Below are positions 1-9,490 of a stretch of 44,603 bases of DNA, piece by piece. The position numbers and the translations under genes were made by a program. The stretch lies in NCBI GenBank assembly GCA_020353535.1, contig CP070696.1:1075848-1120450 (forward strand), in the 5' to 3' direction. The notes beneath the pieces were generated by a model, which saw only the letters and a program-made list of their open reading frames with translations, was not told the DNA's origin and did not search any database. The stretch is from Spirochaetaceae bacterium. Its GTDB lineage: Bacteria; Spirochaetota; Spirochaetia; SZUA-6; DRHE01. The first letter of the stretch is position 1. Each line of letters starts with the position of its first letter.

Positions 1-1332
1 AATTTTTCTCCTGCATAGACCCGATATGATTCTCTATTCAAATTTTAAGACATAGATTACGTGATTTCAACTAGAATATATGAGGTAAGGATTTGCCGCT
101 TATCTTACTCCGCTACAAATTTTCAGGTCTTCGGCGGGGGCTTCATCACGTTGAAATTTGCCGCTAAATGATAAAGAAACTGCTTGTATTATTGCCTGGT
201 ACAAAAGCTCAGTTGTGTTAAAAAAATGACCAAAGCGACCGCAGTTGTACAGCCCAGGTGCGACGCTTCAAGGACTTTGATGTAGGTCACTATTTGGAAA
301 GCACATGAGCCACACGATCAAAAGGATCGCTGTCTACTACAGGAGGACGACATTAACTTATCCTGATTTGAGATAATCAGCGAATCACAAAAACAGCCAC
401 GCATATCTCAACAATTTTTTCATAGATGTGTAGTTTATAGCATTTTCCCGTTTTCTTACGAGTAATCCGCCGAAATCAAATTTGGCATAACCCTACCCTT
501 AGGCGATACTAAGATGCCCCCTTTTTCGGCGAATAGGGTGGATTCTGTCACATGCCGGATAGATCGTATTTGCGTACGAAATACAGCCTTTTTTGACTTG
601 GTCATCTTATAGTCTTTTTTTCTGTAAGGACGGAGTTACCCGAACAGGGGTGAAGAGCTATTTGAGGATCTCCCGTGCCGAAAGCACGAAAACGCCCCAA
701 CATCCCTATTGATCGCTTTTTTGCGCATAGTAAATGACAGTCCTTGAAGCCACACGAGGTGGCGGAAGGGAGACTCCATATGGCGGTCGCAGTTTGTCAA
801 GAAAGACCGCGACCGATTCACAAGTGCTTGTTCCTAACTCTCCACACTGTGGTCGCCCACTCACCCATGAAGGCGATCGCTGTGATCACCGAGCCAGAAA
901 ATGTTAAAAGATCCTGTGGCACAGCTTGAAGACCGGCAGGGGCGGTGCGCCATGTGTGACGCTTAGCTGATCCCCAACGGAGCTGGGCGCATACCAGGGT
1001 GCTGGCATAAGCCGGCTGGAATAGAGCTTCTTGTAATGGGCAATCTGTCTCCCTGCCTGCTCTGTGAGGTCAACCTGTCCCTGCAGTCTCTCCGGTATTC
1101 CTTCCAGGTGCGCATTTCTCGGCAGCCACAACAGGGCGGTGGAAGACCAAAACAGCTCAATTGCTTCGACAGCTACTGATTCTCAAGCCATTCCTGTCCA
1201 GTGGATGTTTTAAGATAGCCCGATATATATTAGTCTATTGCCCGTGCTTTAATATGCGACTAATCAGTGAGGTACTGCTTTGGGCGCTGTATCTACGCAA
1301 ACAGAGGAGATACAGCCATAGAAAGATGCAAC
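1..1332. other. Gene-free left end
   Basis: I see no convincing gene here. All open frames are short, overlap each other on both strands and match no family I recognise. The decamer ATTTGCCGCT occurs twice near positions 92 and 157. The stretch resembles the other long gaps of the accessory region and may be decayed sequence; I cannot name a parent gene. Confidence 0.6.
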
Positions 1333-2398
1333 ATGGAGCTAAAAGGAATCGATGTCTTCTCGCGTAAGGCACTCGGTGTCAAGGTTGAGAAGGGGATCAT
1401 CACAGATCTCGAGACTCTTGCTGGTGAAGTTCAACTGCCGTATATTGCACCAGGCTTTTTTGATATCCAGGTAAACGGATACCGTGGAAATGACTACAAC
1501 GCCGCGGATTTGAATGTGGAGCATATTTGCGGCATCGTCACAGATCTAGACGCAGCTGGAGTCACCCGGTACTTTCCAACTATTGTCTCGGGTCCTTGCG
1601 AGCGAACTCTCAAGAACCTTGCGATTGTCGCAGATCTTGTCAGTACTTCGAGGGAATAGCAACACGCCATACCTGGGATTCATATAGAAGGTCCCTACAT
1701 ATCTTCGGAAGAAGGACCGCGTGGCGCCCACGATCCTGAGTTCATTCGTGATCCGAACTGGGAGGAGTTCATGTCTTGGCAGGAAGCCGCACGTGGCATG
1801 ATCCGCTTGATTACATTGGCCCCCGAACGGCCGGGAGCGAAGGAGTTTATTCGTCGCGCTTCGACCACTGGTGTCAAGGTCGCTCTGGGCCACACGGCTG
1901 CGGACGGCGAGACGATCGACACGGCAGTCCGTGCGGGTGCCAGTCTGTCTACCCATCTTGGCAACGGTAGCCATAGCCTAATCCCACGACTGAAGAATTA
2001 CATCTGGCAGCAGCTATCCATTGACGAGCTCTTTGCGAGCATCATTACGGACGGATTTCATCTTCCTGACTCGGTTGTCAAAGCCTTTTGGCGTGCGAAA
2101 AGCAAAGAGAGGATCATACTCACCAGTGACGTCGCTGTCATGGGGGGCAAAGAGCCAGGGGTGTACCGGTATGGAAGTATTGAGGTGGAGATCTTCAGCG
2201 ACGGGCACCTGGGGCTGCCTGGCAGACGCGATCGCCGCTTGCACATCTAACCCCACATCCTTTACTTTGCAGAAGAGATTAACATATCTGAAACCTGGTT
2301 CGGTCGCTGACTTAGTGCAGTTTCGATGGCAGCCAGGGGAACAACGACTGCAGATCATAAGGACGCTTCGGAGCGATCGGATCGTCTATTCAGCTTAG
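1333..2398 (+). pseudogene. N-acetylglucosamine-6-phosphate deacetylase-like pseudogene
   Basis: Amidohydrolase of the NagA family, which removes acetate from GlcNAc-6-phosphate in the cytoplasm. Visible family features are the early PGFFDIQVNG segment, then HIEGPY, GHTAA, STHLGNG and ITDGFHL, all in one frame from the ATG at 1333. The gene is broken twice. An in-frame TAG at 1657-1659 falls between VSTSRE and QHAIPGIHIEGPY, and the same frame continues homologous after it. Near 2195-2230 the homology moves to another frame, where SNPTSF and LKPGSVADLVQF form the usual C-terminus ending at 2398. About 20 residues normally found before that tail appear to be missing. The end converges on the SIS gene, their stop codons overlapping at 2395-2398. 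Deacetylation is therefore probably lost unless another copy exists. Confidence 0.8.
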
Positions 2399-3156
2399 AG
2401 AAGGTGCTTGCATTTCTTGCCGTATCGTTCAAAGAGCCGCTGATTGTAGGTGTCCCCACCCGGCAGGTTGGCGCTCCGAAAAATGGGCGGCTCTATCCCC
2501 AATTCTTTCAAGGCCTTGACTGTTTCAATCACCAATAGGTTCATGACAAGAGAGTTGCAGAAAGTCGAGGTCGGTCCGAGCTTCTGATCCATGTCATCCA
2601 CGTCCACAACGGCATCCCCATAGGGCAGATGGTTGTCGATAAAGATGTCGACGATTTGATAGAGATTCTTTCCAGTGGGATGACGGGATGGATGGTCTTT
2701 TGCGACAACGTCCGCGAATGATCGCGAGGTTACCCCGATAGAGGACATTTTTCTTTTTTTAGACTCCAAGGCTGCATCGATCGTCATGGAGTTGATCCCG
2801 TAGGCGTTGACGATGATGATCACTTCACCCGGCGTAATACCTACATCATAGGCGTTCATTACGCTGACAGCATAACCAGGAGTTCTCTCGATAAGCAGCG
2901 ACCTTCTCCCGCCATGAATGAGGTTGGTGCCTGCATCGAGTATCGAATTCATGCAGGCCAGACCACCCGCACGCCATAGTACCTCTTCTGCTGCCATATT
3001 GGAGTGCCCGCCTGGACCCAGGACATGTATAACCTGATCCTTTTGAATAGCGCCAGCCATGAGCGTGGCTGCGTTCTTGATTGCCTTCTCCTCCCCAATT
3101 ATCTCATCGACTACCCGAGCGATGATATCTCTGTACTGTCGAAATTGCTTGTTCAT
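2395..3156 (-). CDS. SIS-domain sugar isomerase-like protein (paralog 1)
   Basis: A 253-residue protein of the SIS (sugar isomerase) fold, in the 'sugar isomerase domain' group that binds phosphosugars. Features shared with the paralogs at 8103-8852 and 9491-10270 include a glycine loop GPGGHSN (residues 47-53), RTPGYA (91-96), NAYGINSMTID (117-127) and DHPSRHP (154-160), probably lining the sugar-phosphate pocket. It is the last gene of the leftward operon, 15 nt after the acetamidase-like gene. The reaction (isomerisation, deamination or lyase) cannot be read from the sequence. The context of ABC sugar uptake and a NagA-like remnant suggests an amino-sugar phosphate substrate, which is inference. 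Confidence 0.82.
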   Translation of the reverse strand: MNKQFRQYRDIIARVVDEIIGEEKAIKNAATLMAGAIQKDQVIHVLGPGGHSNMAAEEVLWRAGGLACMNSILDAGTNLIHGGRRSLLIERTPGYAVSVMNAYDVGITPGEVIIIVNAYGINSMTIDAALESKKRKMSSIGVTSRSFADVVAKDHPSRHPTGKNLYQIVDIFIDNHLPYGDAVVDVDDMDQKLGPTSTFCNSLVMNLLVIETVKALKELGIEPPIFRSANLPGGDTYNQRLFERYGKKCKHLL

Positions 3157-3171
3157 ACCAACTCCCTCTCT

Positions 3172-4074
3172 CTACAGTAACGATTCGCTTTCCTTCACTG
3201 CCAAAACTCGCTTGTCGATCTCCAGACGTGCAGACACCCCGCCCGAGTCAGGGGCACATTGCGAGAATCGAAAATCAGCCGCGGCGCTTATTAGCATGAC
3301 AGCGTCTTCAAGAGTCAAGCGAAATCGATTCCGCAGGAAGGAAGCAAATTCCCACGAGAGTTTTTCAATCGCTTCTTCGCAGCTACTGTAGAAGCAGCAG
3401 GCAAATATCGTATCGTCACTTTCTCCCACGGGCACCCGTAACTCCCTGCCTCTGAGCACGTCGATTTGCAGATCCACTTCCCCACTGGCTTCCAGTGCCA
3501 ATCCACACAACTCACCATCTCCCATACTGGCATGGAGGTCGCCCACGAAAAGATGCCCACCGTCAGAGAAAACTGGCAGATAGATGGTGGTCCCTGGTAT
3601 CAGAAGCTTGTTGTCCAGATTACCCCCATAATTGCCGCCCGAGACCGTTGGGAACGAGCCCATGGCAGGCCCCGTAGCTATAACCCCAATCATAGGTTGG
3701 ACCGGTAGCCGGATCGAAGGCGAGAATTCGATCATTCCATTGTTGATCCTGCAGACTTTGGTGATAGGGGATCTTACATTTGTCTGGCATATCCCAAGCC
3801 CTGGCCAGAGCTTGATATGAGGCATATCCGCGACCCGAATATCAAGAATCTTGACGGCCAGAGTATCTCCGGATCCGGCGTTCTTGATGCAAACCGGACC
3901 AGTGGCTGGGTTGACTTCAGTTACCGGAATATACTCGATATTGCTGGCATTTTTGACTCTATTTGTGCTGGCGTCCAGTGTTTGGACCGTGATTTGCTTC
4001 GGTGCGTCGATTGTTGCTACAGGTTCCTGGTCTGCGGAGATCACGTAGGTATATTTTGTTGCCGGAATGTACAT
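3172..4074 (-). CDS. Acetamidase/formamidase family protein (copy 1)
   Basis: A 300-residue member of the FmdA/AmdA family, zinc-type amidohydrolases that release ammonia from formamide, acetamide or similar small amides. The hallmark GDLHASMGDGE is at residues 178-188, preceded by GGNYGGN near 147-153. These segments hold the presumed metal-binding His, Asp and Glu residues. It follows the MalG-like permease by 49 nt and precedes a SIS gene by 15 nt, so it is co-transcribed with a sugar importer. That is unusual for an amide-scavenging enzyme and suggests an N-acyl or carboxamide sugar substrate (inference). A second, divergent copy lies at 13444-14424. Confidence 0.85.
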   Translation of the reverse strand: MYIPATKYTYVISADQEPVATIDAPKQITVQTLDASTNRVKNASNIEYIPVTEVNPATGPVCIKNAGSGDTLAVKILDIRVADMPHIKLWPGLGICQTNVRSPITKVCRINNGMIEFSPSIRLPVQPMIGVIATGPAMGSFPTVSGGNYGGNLDNKLLIPGTTIYLPVFSDGGHLFVGDLHASMGDGELCGLALEASGEVDLQIDVLRGRELRVPVGESDDTIFACCFYSSCEEAIEKLSWEFASFLRNRFRLTLEDAVMLISAAADFRFSQCAPDSGGVSARLEIDKRVLAVKESESLL

Positions 4075-4123
4075 CGATTTCTTCTTCCCTTCTCCAATAG
4101 GTGATCCACCAACTGGGGATTTT

Positions 4124-4966
4124 TCACTCTTTTATACCGGAGATAAATCCTCGAATGAAATATCGGCTCAACGGGTAAAATAATATAAGGACGGGTATGA
4201 TAACGATGACCCCGCCTGCGAGCAATTTTCCCCACTCGATGTATTGATCAGCCATATAGGTGGCCAGCCCTAAAGGGACTGTCTTTTTGTGATCCGAAAT
4301 TATAAATATAGAAGCGAAGAGGTACTCCCCCCATGACATGATGAACGTATAAATCGTCGCGGTGGCGATACCGGGAGCAGCCAAGGGAAGAGTAGTCCTA
4401 AAAAAGGCTTGAAAATAGGTGGCTCCATCGAGCAGCGCCGCTTCTTCAAATGAAATAGGTACTGAATTGAAGAAAGAACGCAGCAGCCAGATGCAGAACG
4501 GAAGGAAGAACGCTGTATTAATCACTATGAGCCCCATGAACGAATCAACTAAACCTATTCCAGAGAAGAACTTGAATAAAGGCACAATTACAACAATTGT
4601 CGGAAAGACATAAATAAAGATCAGTGTTTGGGCGATCGCATCACTGACTTTATTCCTGTATCTTGAAAGACTGTACGCCGCCAGGATTGCGACCACTACG
4701 GTGCAGACTGCGCTGCCCAGACCAACAACCAAGCTGTTGAAGAGATTACGCGGATAATGCTTGGACGATGTGTACTCAGTAAGAAGATTTGCGTAGTTCT
4801 CGAGTGTGAATTTCCTGGGTAGGTATGTCCTGCCACTCATAATCTCGGTTTCTGACTTAAACGAAGAAGACAGGACCCAGAGAAAAGGCAATACGACGAC
4901 CAGGACGATCAGTACAAGGAACAGGTAGTTCACGGACTTCTGGAACGCTTTCATTGACTTGCTCAA
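4124..4966 (-). CDS. ABC sugar transporter permease, MalG type
   Basis: Inner-membrane permease of the CUT1 carbohydrate ABC family, 280 residues. It has an N-terminal membrane segment (about 13-33), several further hydrophobic helices and the EAA loop that docks the ATPase (EAALLDGA, residues 175-182). The C-terminus reads FIRGFISGIKE, similar to the usual MalG ending. Its start overlaps the stop of the MalF-type gene by 4 nt, so the two are translationally coupled and should form the heterodimeric channel. No ATPase gene lies in the operon, so a shared MsiK/UgpC-like ATPase elsewhere is likely. The substrate is unknown. Confidence 0.92.
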   Translation of the reverse strand: MSKSMKAFQKSVNYLFLVLIVLVVVLPFLWVLSSSFKSETEIMSGRTYLPRKFTLENYANLLTEYTSSKHYPRNLFNSLVVGLGSAVCTVVVAILAAYSLSRYRNKVSDAIAQTLIFIYVFPTIVVIVPLFKFFSGIGLVDSFMGLIVINTAFFLPFCIWLLRSFFNSVPISFEEAALLDGATYFQAFFRTTLPLAAPGIATATIYTFIMSWGEYLFASIFIISDHKKTVPLGLATYMADQYIEWGKLLAGGVIVIIPVLILFYPLSRYFIRGFISGIKE

Positions 4967-5832
4967 GGTGTTTCCTTCGGGCGAAATATCCGAAAATATA
5001 ATATCCCCAATCCGATTAGAAAGACAGCCACGATAACCGCCATAGCAGTCGCCGATCCCATGTTGAAGAGTTTGAAAGCAGTTCGGTAGATGAAAACAGG
5101 AAGAGTCTGCGTCGCGTTGCCAGGACCTCCTTCCGTTAATAGCCAGATCAGATCGACAATATTGAAAATCCAGATCGTAGCCAGGAGTGCCACGAACCAG
5201 ACGACATTACCGACCAACGGGAACGTGATAAACCTGAACTCCTGCCACCTGCTGGATCCGTCCACGCGGGCAGCTTCGTAGTATTCGTTGGGAATTGTTT
5301 GCAGCGCTGCCAACAGGAGTACCGTACCGAGAGGAGAGAACCTCCAAGTATTGATGCCAATAATGGAAACTAGCGCCAGCTGCAGACTTCCGAGAAACGC
5401 GACCGGTTCGCTTCCGAATAACACTACAAGTATATCGTTAACCACACCCACGGTGGGCTCCAGTATCCAACGCCATATGATAGCACTCACAATCGTGGGA
5501 ATGATCCAGGGTGTCAAGATTAATGTACGTGCGAAATCTCTGCCTTTCAGCTCCCTGTTGAGAAAGAGCGCAAGGATCATGGGTATGCTTAGTTGCAGAA
5601 TTAAATTACCGAATAGCCATCCAAATGAAACCAGCGAGGCCCTCCAGAATGTGCTGTCAGTCAGCAGCCGAGCGTAATTCGTCAGGCCAACCCATGTTAT
5701 TTCTCCGAATCCGTACGCCGATTTCGTGAAAGAAAGCCGGAAGGCGTAGAAGAACGGAAATATCACAACTCCGACGGTCCACAGTATGGCAGGACACAAG
5801 AGTATCCACCCTACAATCGGTTTTCGCTTCAC
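4963..5832 (-). CDS. ABC sugar transporter permease, MalF type
   Basis: CUT1-family permease of 289 residues with about six hydrophobic segments. It has the short N-terminus of the UgpA/LacF branch rather than the long E. coli MalF type. The EAA loop is EAARVDGSS at residues 186-194. It lies 75 nt after the binding-protein gene and overlaps the second permease by 4 nt. It would pair with that protein to carry the sugar delivered by the binding protein at 5908-7245. Confidence 0.92.
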   Translation of the reverse strand: MKRKPIVGWILLCPAILWTVGVVIFPFFYAFRLSFTKSAYGFGEITWVGLTNYARLLTDSTFWRASLVSFGWLFGNLILQLSIPMILALFLNRELKGRDFARTLILTPWIIPTIVSAIIWRWILEPTVGVVNDILVVLFGSEPVAFLGSLQLALVSIIGINTWRFSPLGTVLLLAALQTIPNEYYEAARVDGSSRWQEFRFITFPLVGNVVWFVALLATIWIFNIVDLIWLLTEGGPGNATQTLPVFIYRTAFKLFNMGSATAMAVIVAVFLIGLGILYFRIFRPKETP

Positions 5833-5907
5833 GGTAGAGTCCTATTCGCAGACAAAATCAGGGGCGGGAGGATTGATCCCGCCCCTCTGTCACGGCGCAC
5901 GATCAGT

Positions 5908-7245
5908 CTATTTTGCAGCGTCTGTGATCTTCTGTATCTGCTCATGCCCCCATTTTGCAGCTTCTTTGGGAGACAGATCGTTCACATACACCTTCTGGGC
6001 GATCTCCGCCAGGATGCTGGATCCATCCACTTCGGCAATGGCAAGGTTCACCCAACCGCCGTGCTCTAGACCCATGAGCTGTCCGTACTGGATGGAGTTC
6101 AGGACGGCTCTTCCGGAGTCAGCGAGTTGGGCGATCATTGGATCCTTCCAGTACCCTTCATATTCCATCGCAGTCTTGGTTACCGGCAGGAAACCGAAGG
6201 GTTCCATGTTCGCCAGAGGCGTGTTGTTCTCCGGCAGCATCATAAAGTTGATGAACTGTCGAACAGTCTCATAGCTTCCCCTATCTTGTGCCTTCTTGAA
6301 GATGCACACGTTGTTCACATAGCTAACCCCTCCCCGAACCCCGTCCGGAGGGTACGGTTGTTCGGTCGCGGCGATGTCGTAGTTCTTCATTTCCATAAAG
6401 CGACGTGCATCCGGCATCCCATTGCCCATCATCATTGCGGTCTGATCCGAGGCAAATGATAGCTCCTGCTCACCCCAGGCCCAAGCGGTAATTCCAGGAG
6501 GCGCATATTGGGAAAGTTGCTTGTAGAATGTCAAGGCCCGAACAGTCTCCGGCGAGTTGAAGATGACTTTTCCTTCCTTGTCGTAGATAAAGGAGCGAGC
6601 GTTGATCATCAGAGTGTATATCTGTTGCGATGTGAACAGATTCTTGGCCGCTCCCAAGGCTATCCCGTAAAGATCCGTTTTTCCGTCTCCGTTGGTGTCG
6701 ACGGTACATTTCTTGGCGATCTCGAGGAATTCGTCCCAGGTCTTGGGGGGATTCTTGGCGGCGGCATACTTCTCGAGGAAACTCGGTCGGTAGCTCAGTG
6801 CGTACATCATGGTAAACACAGGGGCACCCCAATAGTTACCCTTGTAACGCAGCAGCTCTGCCTGGCCGGGAATGTAAGAATGCTTTTGGTCGATTTCCTT
6901 CACCAGTTCGTCCAGCGGGATGATTGAGTTCGTCTTATAGAGGGTGATTGTGTGAATCGGATAAGAAAAGATAAAGTCCGGTGGATTGTTCGCAGCCAGC
7001 GAAGCCATGACTTTCGTTATTGAGTCACCCCAAGGCACGACGTGTTGTGTGACAGTGACATTGGGATTGGACTTCTGGAAATCATCGATCACCTTCTGAA
7101 AAGCGTCAACACGATGAGTTGGGCTTTCATGATGCCAAAAGTCGACGGCCATCTCCTTGCCCGCGGCGGGTCCTTTCTGACCCCCCGTCCAAGCAACAAA
7201 GACAACCGCAATTAACAGCATTACAAGAAATAGGTTCCTTTTCAT
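5908..7245 (-). CDS. Extracellular sugar-binding protein of ABC transporter
   Basis: Solute-binding protein of the CUT1 (MalE/UgpB-like) type, about 445 residues from the chosen ATG at 7245. That start has a strong AAGGAGGA site just upstream and a proper signal peptide, MKRNLFLVMLLIAVVFVAW. The open frame reaches to 7380, but the extra 45 residues are not hydrophobic and have no ribosome site. No cysteine follows the hydrophobic core: the segment is VFVAWTGGQKG, with Trp (TGG codon) where a lipobox Cys might be expected. The protein may therefore be cleaved by signal peptidase I or remain membrane-tethered. The C-terminal half has typical MalE-like stretches such as NNTPLANMEPFGFLPV. It is separated from the regulator by 115 nt. 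Confidence 0.92.
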   Translation of the reverse strand: MKRNLFLVMLLIAVVFVAWTGGQKGPAAGKEMAVDFWHHESPTHRVDAFQKVIDDFQKSNPNVTVTQHVVPWGDSITKVMASLAANNPPDFIFSYPIHTITLYKTNSIIPLDELVKEIDQKHSYIPGQAELLRYKGNYWGAPVFTMMYALSYRPSFLEKYAAAKNPPKTWDEFLEIAKKCTVDTNGDGKTDLYGIALGAAKNLFTSQQIYTLMINARSFIYDKEGKVIFNSPETVRALTFYKQLSQYAPPGITAWAWGEQELSFASDQTAMMMGNGMPDARRFMEMKNYDIAATEQPYPPDGVRGGVSYVNNVCIFKKAQDRGSYETVRQFINFMMLPENNTPLANMEPFGFLPVTKTAMEYEGYWKDPMIAQLADSGRAVLNSIQYGQLMGLEHGGWVNLAIAEVDGSSILAEIAQKVYVNDLSPKEAAKWGHEQIQKITDAAK

Positions 7246-7360
7246 TTGATTCCTCCTTGCTTCCCTATTTGTTTTTCCGATGCGTGCAATTGCATGTTCG
7301 TGCAACCAAATATCTTCGGCTTCGTAGTTCCGTGTGCCTCCTTTCCCCCGGCGCAGTCCT

Positions 7361-8083
7361 TCAGATGAGGAGTGCTGCATTCTCCGAGTTGTTCTTCACC
7401 CATTCGATGGCCTCACCGAAATGGCTGATGAGGCGGTCTTGCACTAACGTGGCGTCCTGCCTTTCGATGGATTCGATGAGCCTTCTATGGTACTCGACGA
7501 ACGTCTCGGGATTGCTCGTCTGATACCTCTTCAGATGGGTAAGATTTTTCTGAATCGTCGAGAATACCTTTATCAGATTGATCAGCAGTTCGTTCCCAGA
7601 ACGCCGGTACAGCTCACAGTGAAACCGGCTGTGGGCATCAATGATTTCTTTGGTACTATTGTCGGATTGGCATTTCTTCGCTAACTCGCCTAGGAGGCTG
7701 TATAGCGTGGCAATGTCGTCTTGGCTGTAGGTAGGGATCAAACGCTGTAAATAATGCGATTCCAGTACGATCCGGATCTCCAGAATATCTCGAAAGTCAT
7801 TCAGGTGCATTTCGAGAATGTATGGCAGATTGTCTAGTATAGCTTCGAAGTTGAAATCCTTGACAAAATAGCCTTTGCCATGAACAGCTTCGATAAGGCC
7901 TATAGCCTGTAAGCCCTTCAGGCTTTCTCGTATTACCGTCCGGCTGATTCCGAGCTGGTCAGAGAGAAACTTCTCAGTCGGCAGAGCGTCCCCCATCTTC
8001 AAGTTAGAGCTGATGATGTAATACTTGATCTGTTCTTTGATTACTTCCTGTAGGTTCCGGCTTTTGATGTTTTGTAGTTCCAT
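7361..8083 (-). CDS. GntR-family transcriptional regulator, FCD (FadR) subfamily
   Basis: A 240-residue regulator. The N-terminal winged helix-turn-helix (about residues 10-75) has the GntR pattern LPTEKFLSDQLGISRTVIRESLKGL followed in pieces by a wing GKGYFV. The C-terminal all-helical FCD domain carries the metal/ligand residues in ILEIRIVLES, HSRFHCEL and EYHRRLIESIE. FCD regulators bind small organic acids or sugar acids and usually repress their own cluster. It lies 19 nt after the SIS gene and 115 nt before the binding protein. The likely target is the promoter at 8907-8935 (inference). Confidence 0.92.
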   Translation of the reverse strand: MELQNIKSRNLQEVIKEQIKYYIISSNLKMGDALPTEKFLSDQLGISRTVIRESLKGLQAIGLIEAVHGKGYFVKDFNFEAILDNLPYILEMHLNDFRDILEIRIVLESHYLQRLIPTYSQDDIATLYSLLGELAKKCQSDNSTKEIIDAHSRFHCELYRRSGNELLINLIKVFSTIQKNLTHLKRYQTSNPETFVEYHRRLIESIERQDATLVQDRLISHFGEAIEWVKNNSENAALLI

Positions 8084-8102
8084 ATTCTCGGTTCGTTGCG
8101 GC

Positions 8103-8852
8103 CTACATGAGCCGAATACGTCCCTTGTACTTTTGAATGTGTTTCCTGTTCATCTCATCGCCCCCCGGCAAATTGGCACTCACCCATACGGGAGGCTCAA
8201 GTCCTCTCTCCAACAGCAGTCTGACAGTTTCTATAACCATGAGATTCAGAGTGTAGGCGAGAACGACTGTGGATACAGGCGCGACCTTCTGCGGCATTCC
8301 TTGAAACTCGATGACCGCGTCGCCATAGGGCATGTGACAGTTTACAAATACATCGACGATCTGATAAAGGTTCTGCCCACTAGGGTGCCTGGCCGGATGA
8401 TCCGGTGCAACACGGTCGCCGAACTCCGGGCTGGTGACACCGATGGTTGAGATCCCTCTCTTGCGACCCTCGAGAGCCGTGTCAATCGTGAGGGAGTTGA
8501 TTCCATACGCGTTGATAATGACGAGCACACCGTCCTTGACATCGAAAGAATCCAATACAGCCGCCGAGTACCCTGGCGTTCTTTCTATGCGCGTCGATCG
8601 CAGGGCCCCCATGCTGACAAGAGTGCCCGGATCGAGAATTCCGTTAACTGGCACCAGACTTCCGGCGCGCATGAAGATTTCATAGGTTCCTATGTTGGAA
8701 TGTCCCCCTGTGCCGATCACGTGTATCAACTTGTCTTCGGCAATCGTTTGACTCATCAGCGCCGCGGCTCGGTTGTTTGACTGGTGTTCACAATCTATCG
8801 CTCTCATTAGCTTGGCGACGGTATCCGAGAACCGTTTACCGAACTCCGTCAT
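8103..8852 (-). CDS. SIS-domain sugar isomerase-like protein (paralog 2)
   Basis: A 249-residue SIS-fold protein, first gene of the leftward operon. It is clearly closer to paralog 1 (2395-3156) than to paralog 3: GTGGHSN at 47-53, RTPGYSA, NAYGINSLTID, DHPARHP and NLYQIVDVFVNCHMPYGDAV align directly. An AAGGAAA ribosome site lies 6-7 nt before the ATG. The presence of two near-equivalent isomerase-like proteins in one operon suggests a heteromer or two successive steps on related phosphosugars (inference). Confidence 0.85.
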   Translation of the reverse strand: MTEFGKRFSDTVAKLMRAIDCEHQSNNRAAALMSQTIAEDKLIHVIGTGGHSNIGTYEIFMRAGSLVPVNGILDPGTLVSMGALRSTRIERTPGYSAAVLDSFDVKDGVLVIINAYGINSLTIDTALEGRKRGISTIGVTSPEFGDRVAPDHPARHPSGQNLYQIVDVFVNCHMPYGDAVIEFQGMPQKVAPVSTVVLAYTLNLMVIETVRLLLERGLEPPVWVSANLPGGDEMNRKHIQKYKGRIRLM

Positions 8853-8887
8853 TTAAATTTCCTTTTGCTTTACTCTCTGATTACTAT

Positions 8888-8912
8888 GTTGTATGATATC
8901 GCAACTATGATA
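8888..8912. promoter_or_regulatory. Candidate GntR operator over the transcription start
   Basis: GTTG and CAAC half-sites are 10 bp apart (8888-8905), with GATATC in the middle. TATGATA is repeated at 8892-8898 and 8906-8912, the second copy being the -10 box. A repressor bound here would block RNA polymerase. Assignment to the GntR protein of the operon is inference from position only. Confidence 0.3.
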
Positions 8913-8935
8913 ACCGATGAGCTGCGGGTTGTCAA
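8907..8935 (-). promoter_or_regulatory. Sigma-70 promoter of the sugar operon
   Basis: On the minus strand, a perfect -35 TTGACA (8930-8935) and a -10 TATCAT (8907-8912) are separated by exactly 17 bp. Transcription would begin near 8900, giving a leader of about 48 nt before the SIS gene at 8852. Confidence 0.7.
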
Positions 8936-9490
8936 GCACAACTTAGAAGAATCTCCGTCTGGACTAACCCTTGACGGGCCGTCTTGGGGACCTGGAAAAA
9001 AGAATGACTGCCTAGCTGCGAAGGACCCTTGTAGTAAGGCGAAGAAGGAGCGGCAGACGACTGAAGAATCGCCGATCTCTGGCGTCGGGCGGCCCACACC
9101 ATCTCTGTTAATACCCACGTATCCGAATCTTACTCCCCGTCCGTTGACGGCGGATGGGGTAAGTAGCGATTTGACCCCCCATTCTGAACTTCGTCTATTG
9201 GTGTCAGTGCTGGATTACTCTCCTGTAAATGCGCCGGGGCGAGCGGGACTTAGCAAAATTGACAGGTGCATACTCAATATAGACCAAGTAGATACCCAGA
9301 AGAGCGGGTCCCGATTGGAGGCGAATGTCTAGACAGATGAGTCGTGCGACCGGTATCCGGCGCGAGAGCACGCGCGGTAATTGCGGAGTTACGTCATATG
9401 AGACGCTGAGGAAAAGGAACTTTGATGTAAACGAAGAGACCGTGGTTCTGGTCGATAGAACTAATGAAAATTTGATAAGGAGGACAGGAG

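Larger units (their letters stand above)
8853..9490. other. Divergent control region between SIS paralogs
   Basis: A 638-nt region between the leftward operon and the rightward third SIS gene. It holds the operon promoter (8907-8935), a candidate operator (8888-8912) and an imperfect hairpin at 9135-9159 (CCCCGTCCG paired with CGGATGGGG). A Shine-Dalgarno AAGGAGG at 9479-9485 serves the gene at 9491. A 155-residue open frame at 8865-9332 has no family resemblance or ribosome site, and I treat it as chance. Confidence 0.6.

Noticed and set aside
904..1160. Overlapping minus-strand frames at the left end
   Set aside because: Two frames compete over the same bases and neither resembles a known transposase or other family.
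8865..9332. 155-residue frame between divergent SIS genes
   Set aside because: No ribosome site, no family pattern, low-complexity Pro/Ser content; it overlaps the operon promoter.
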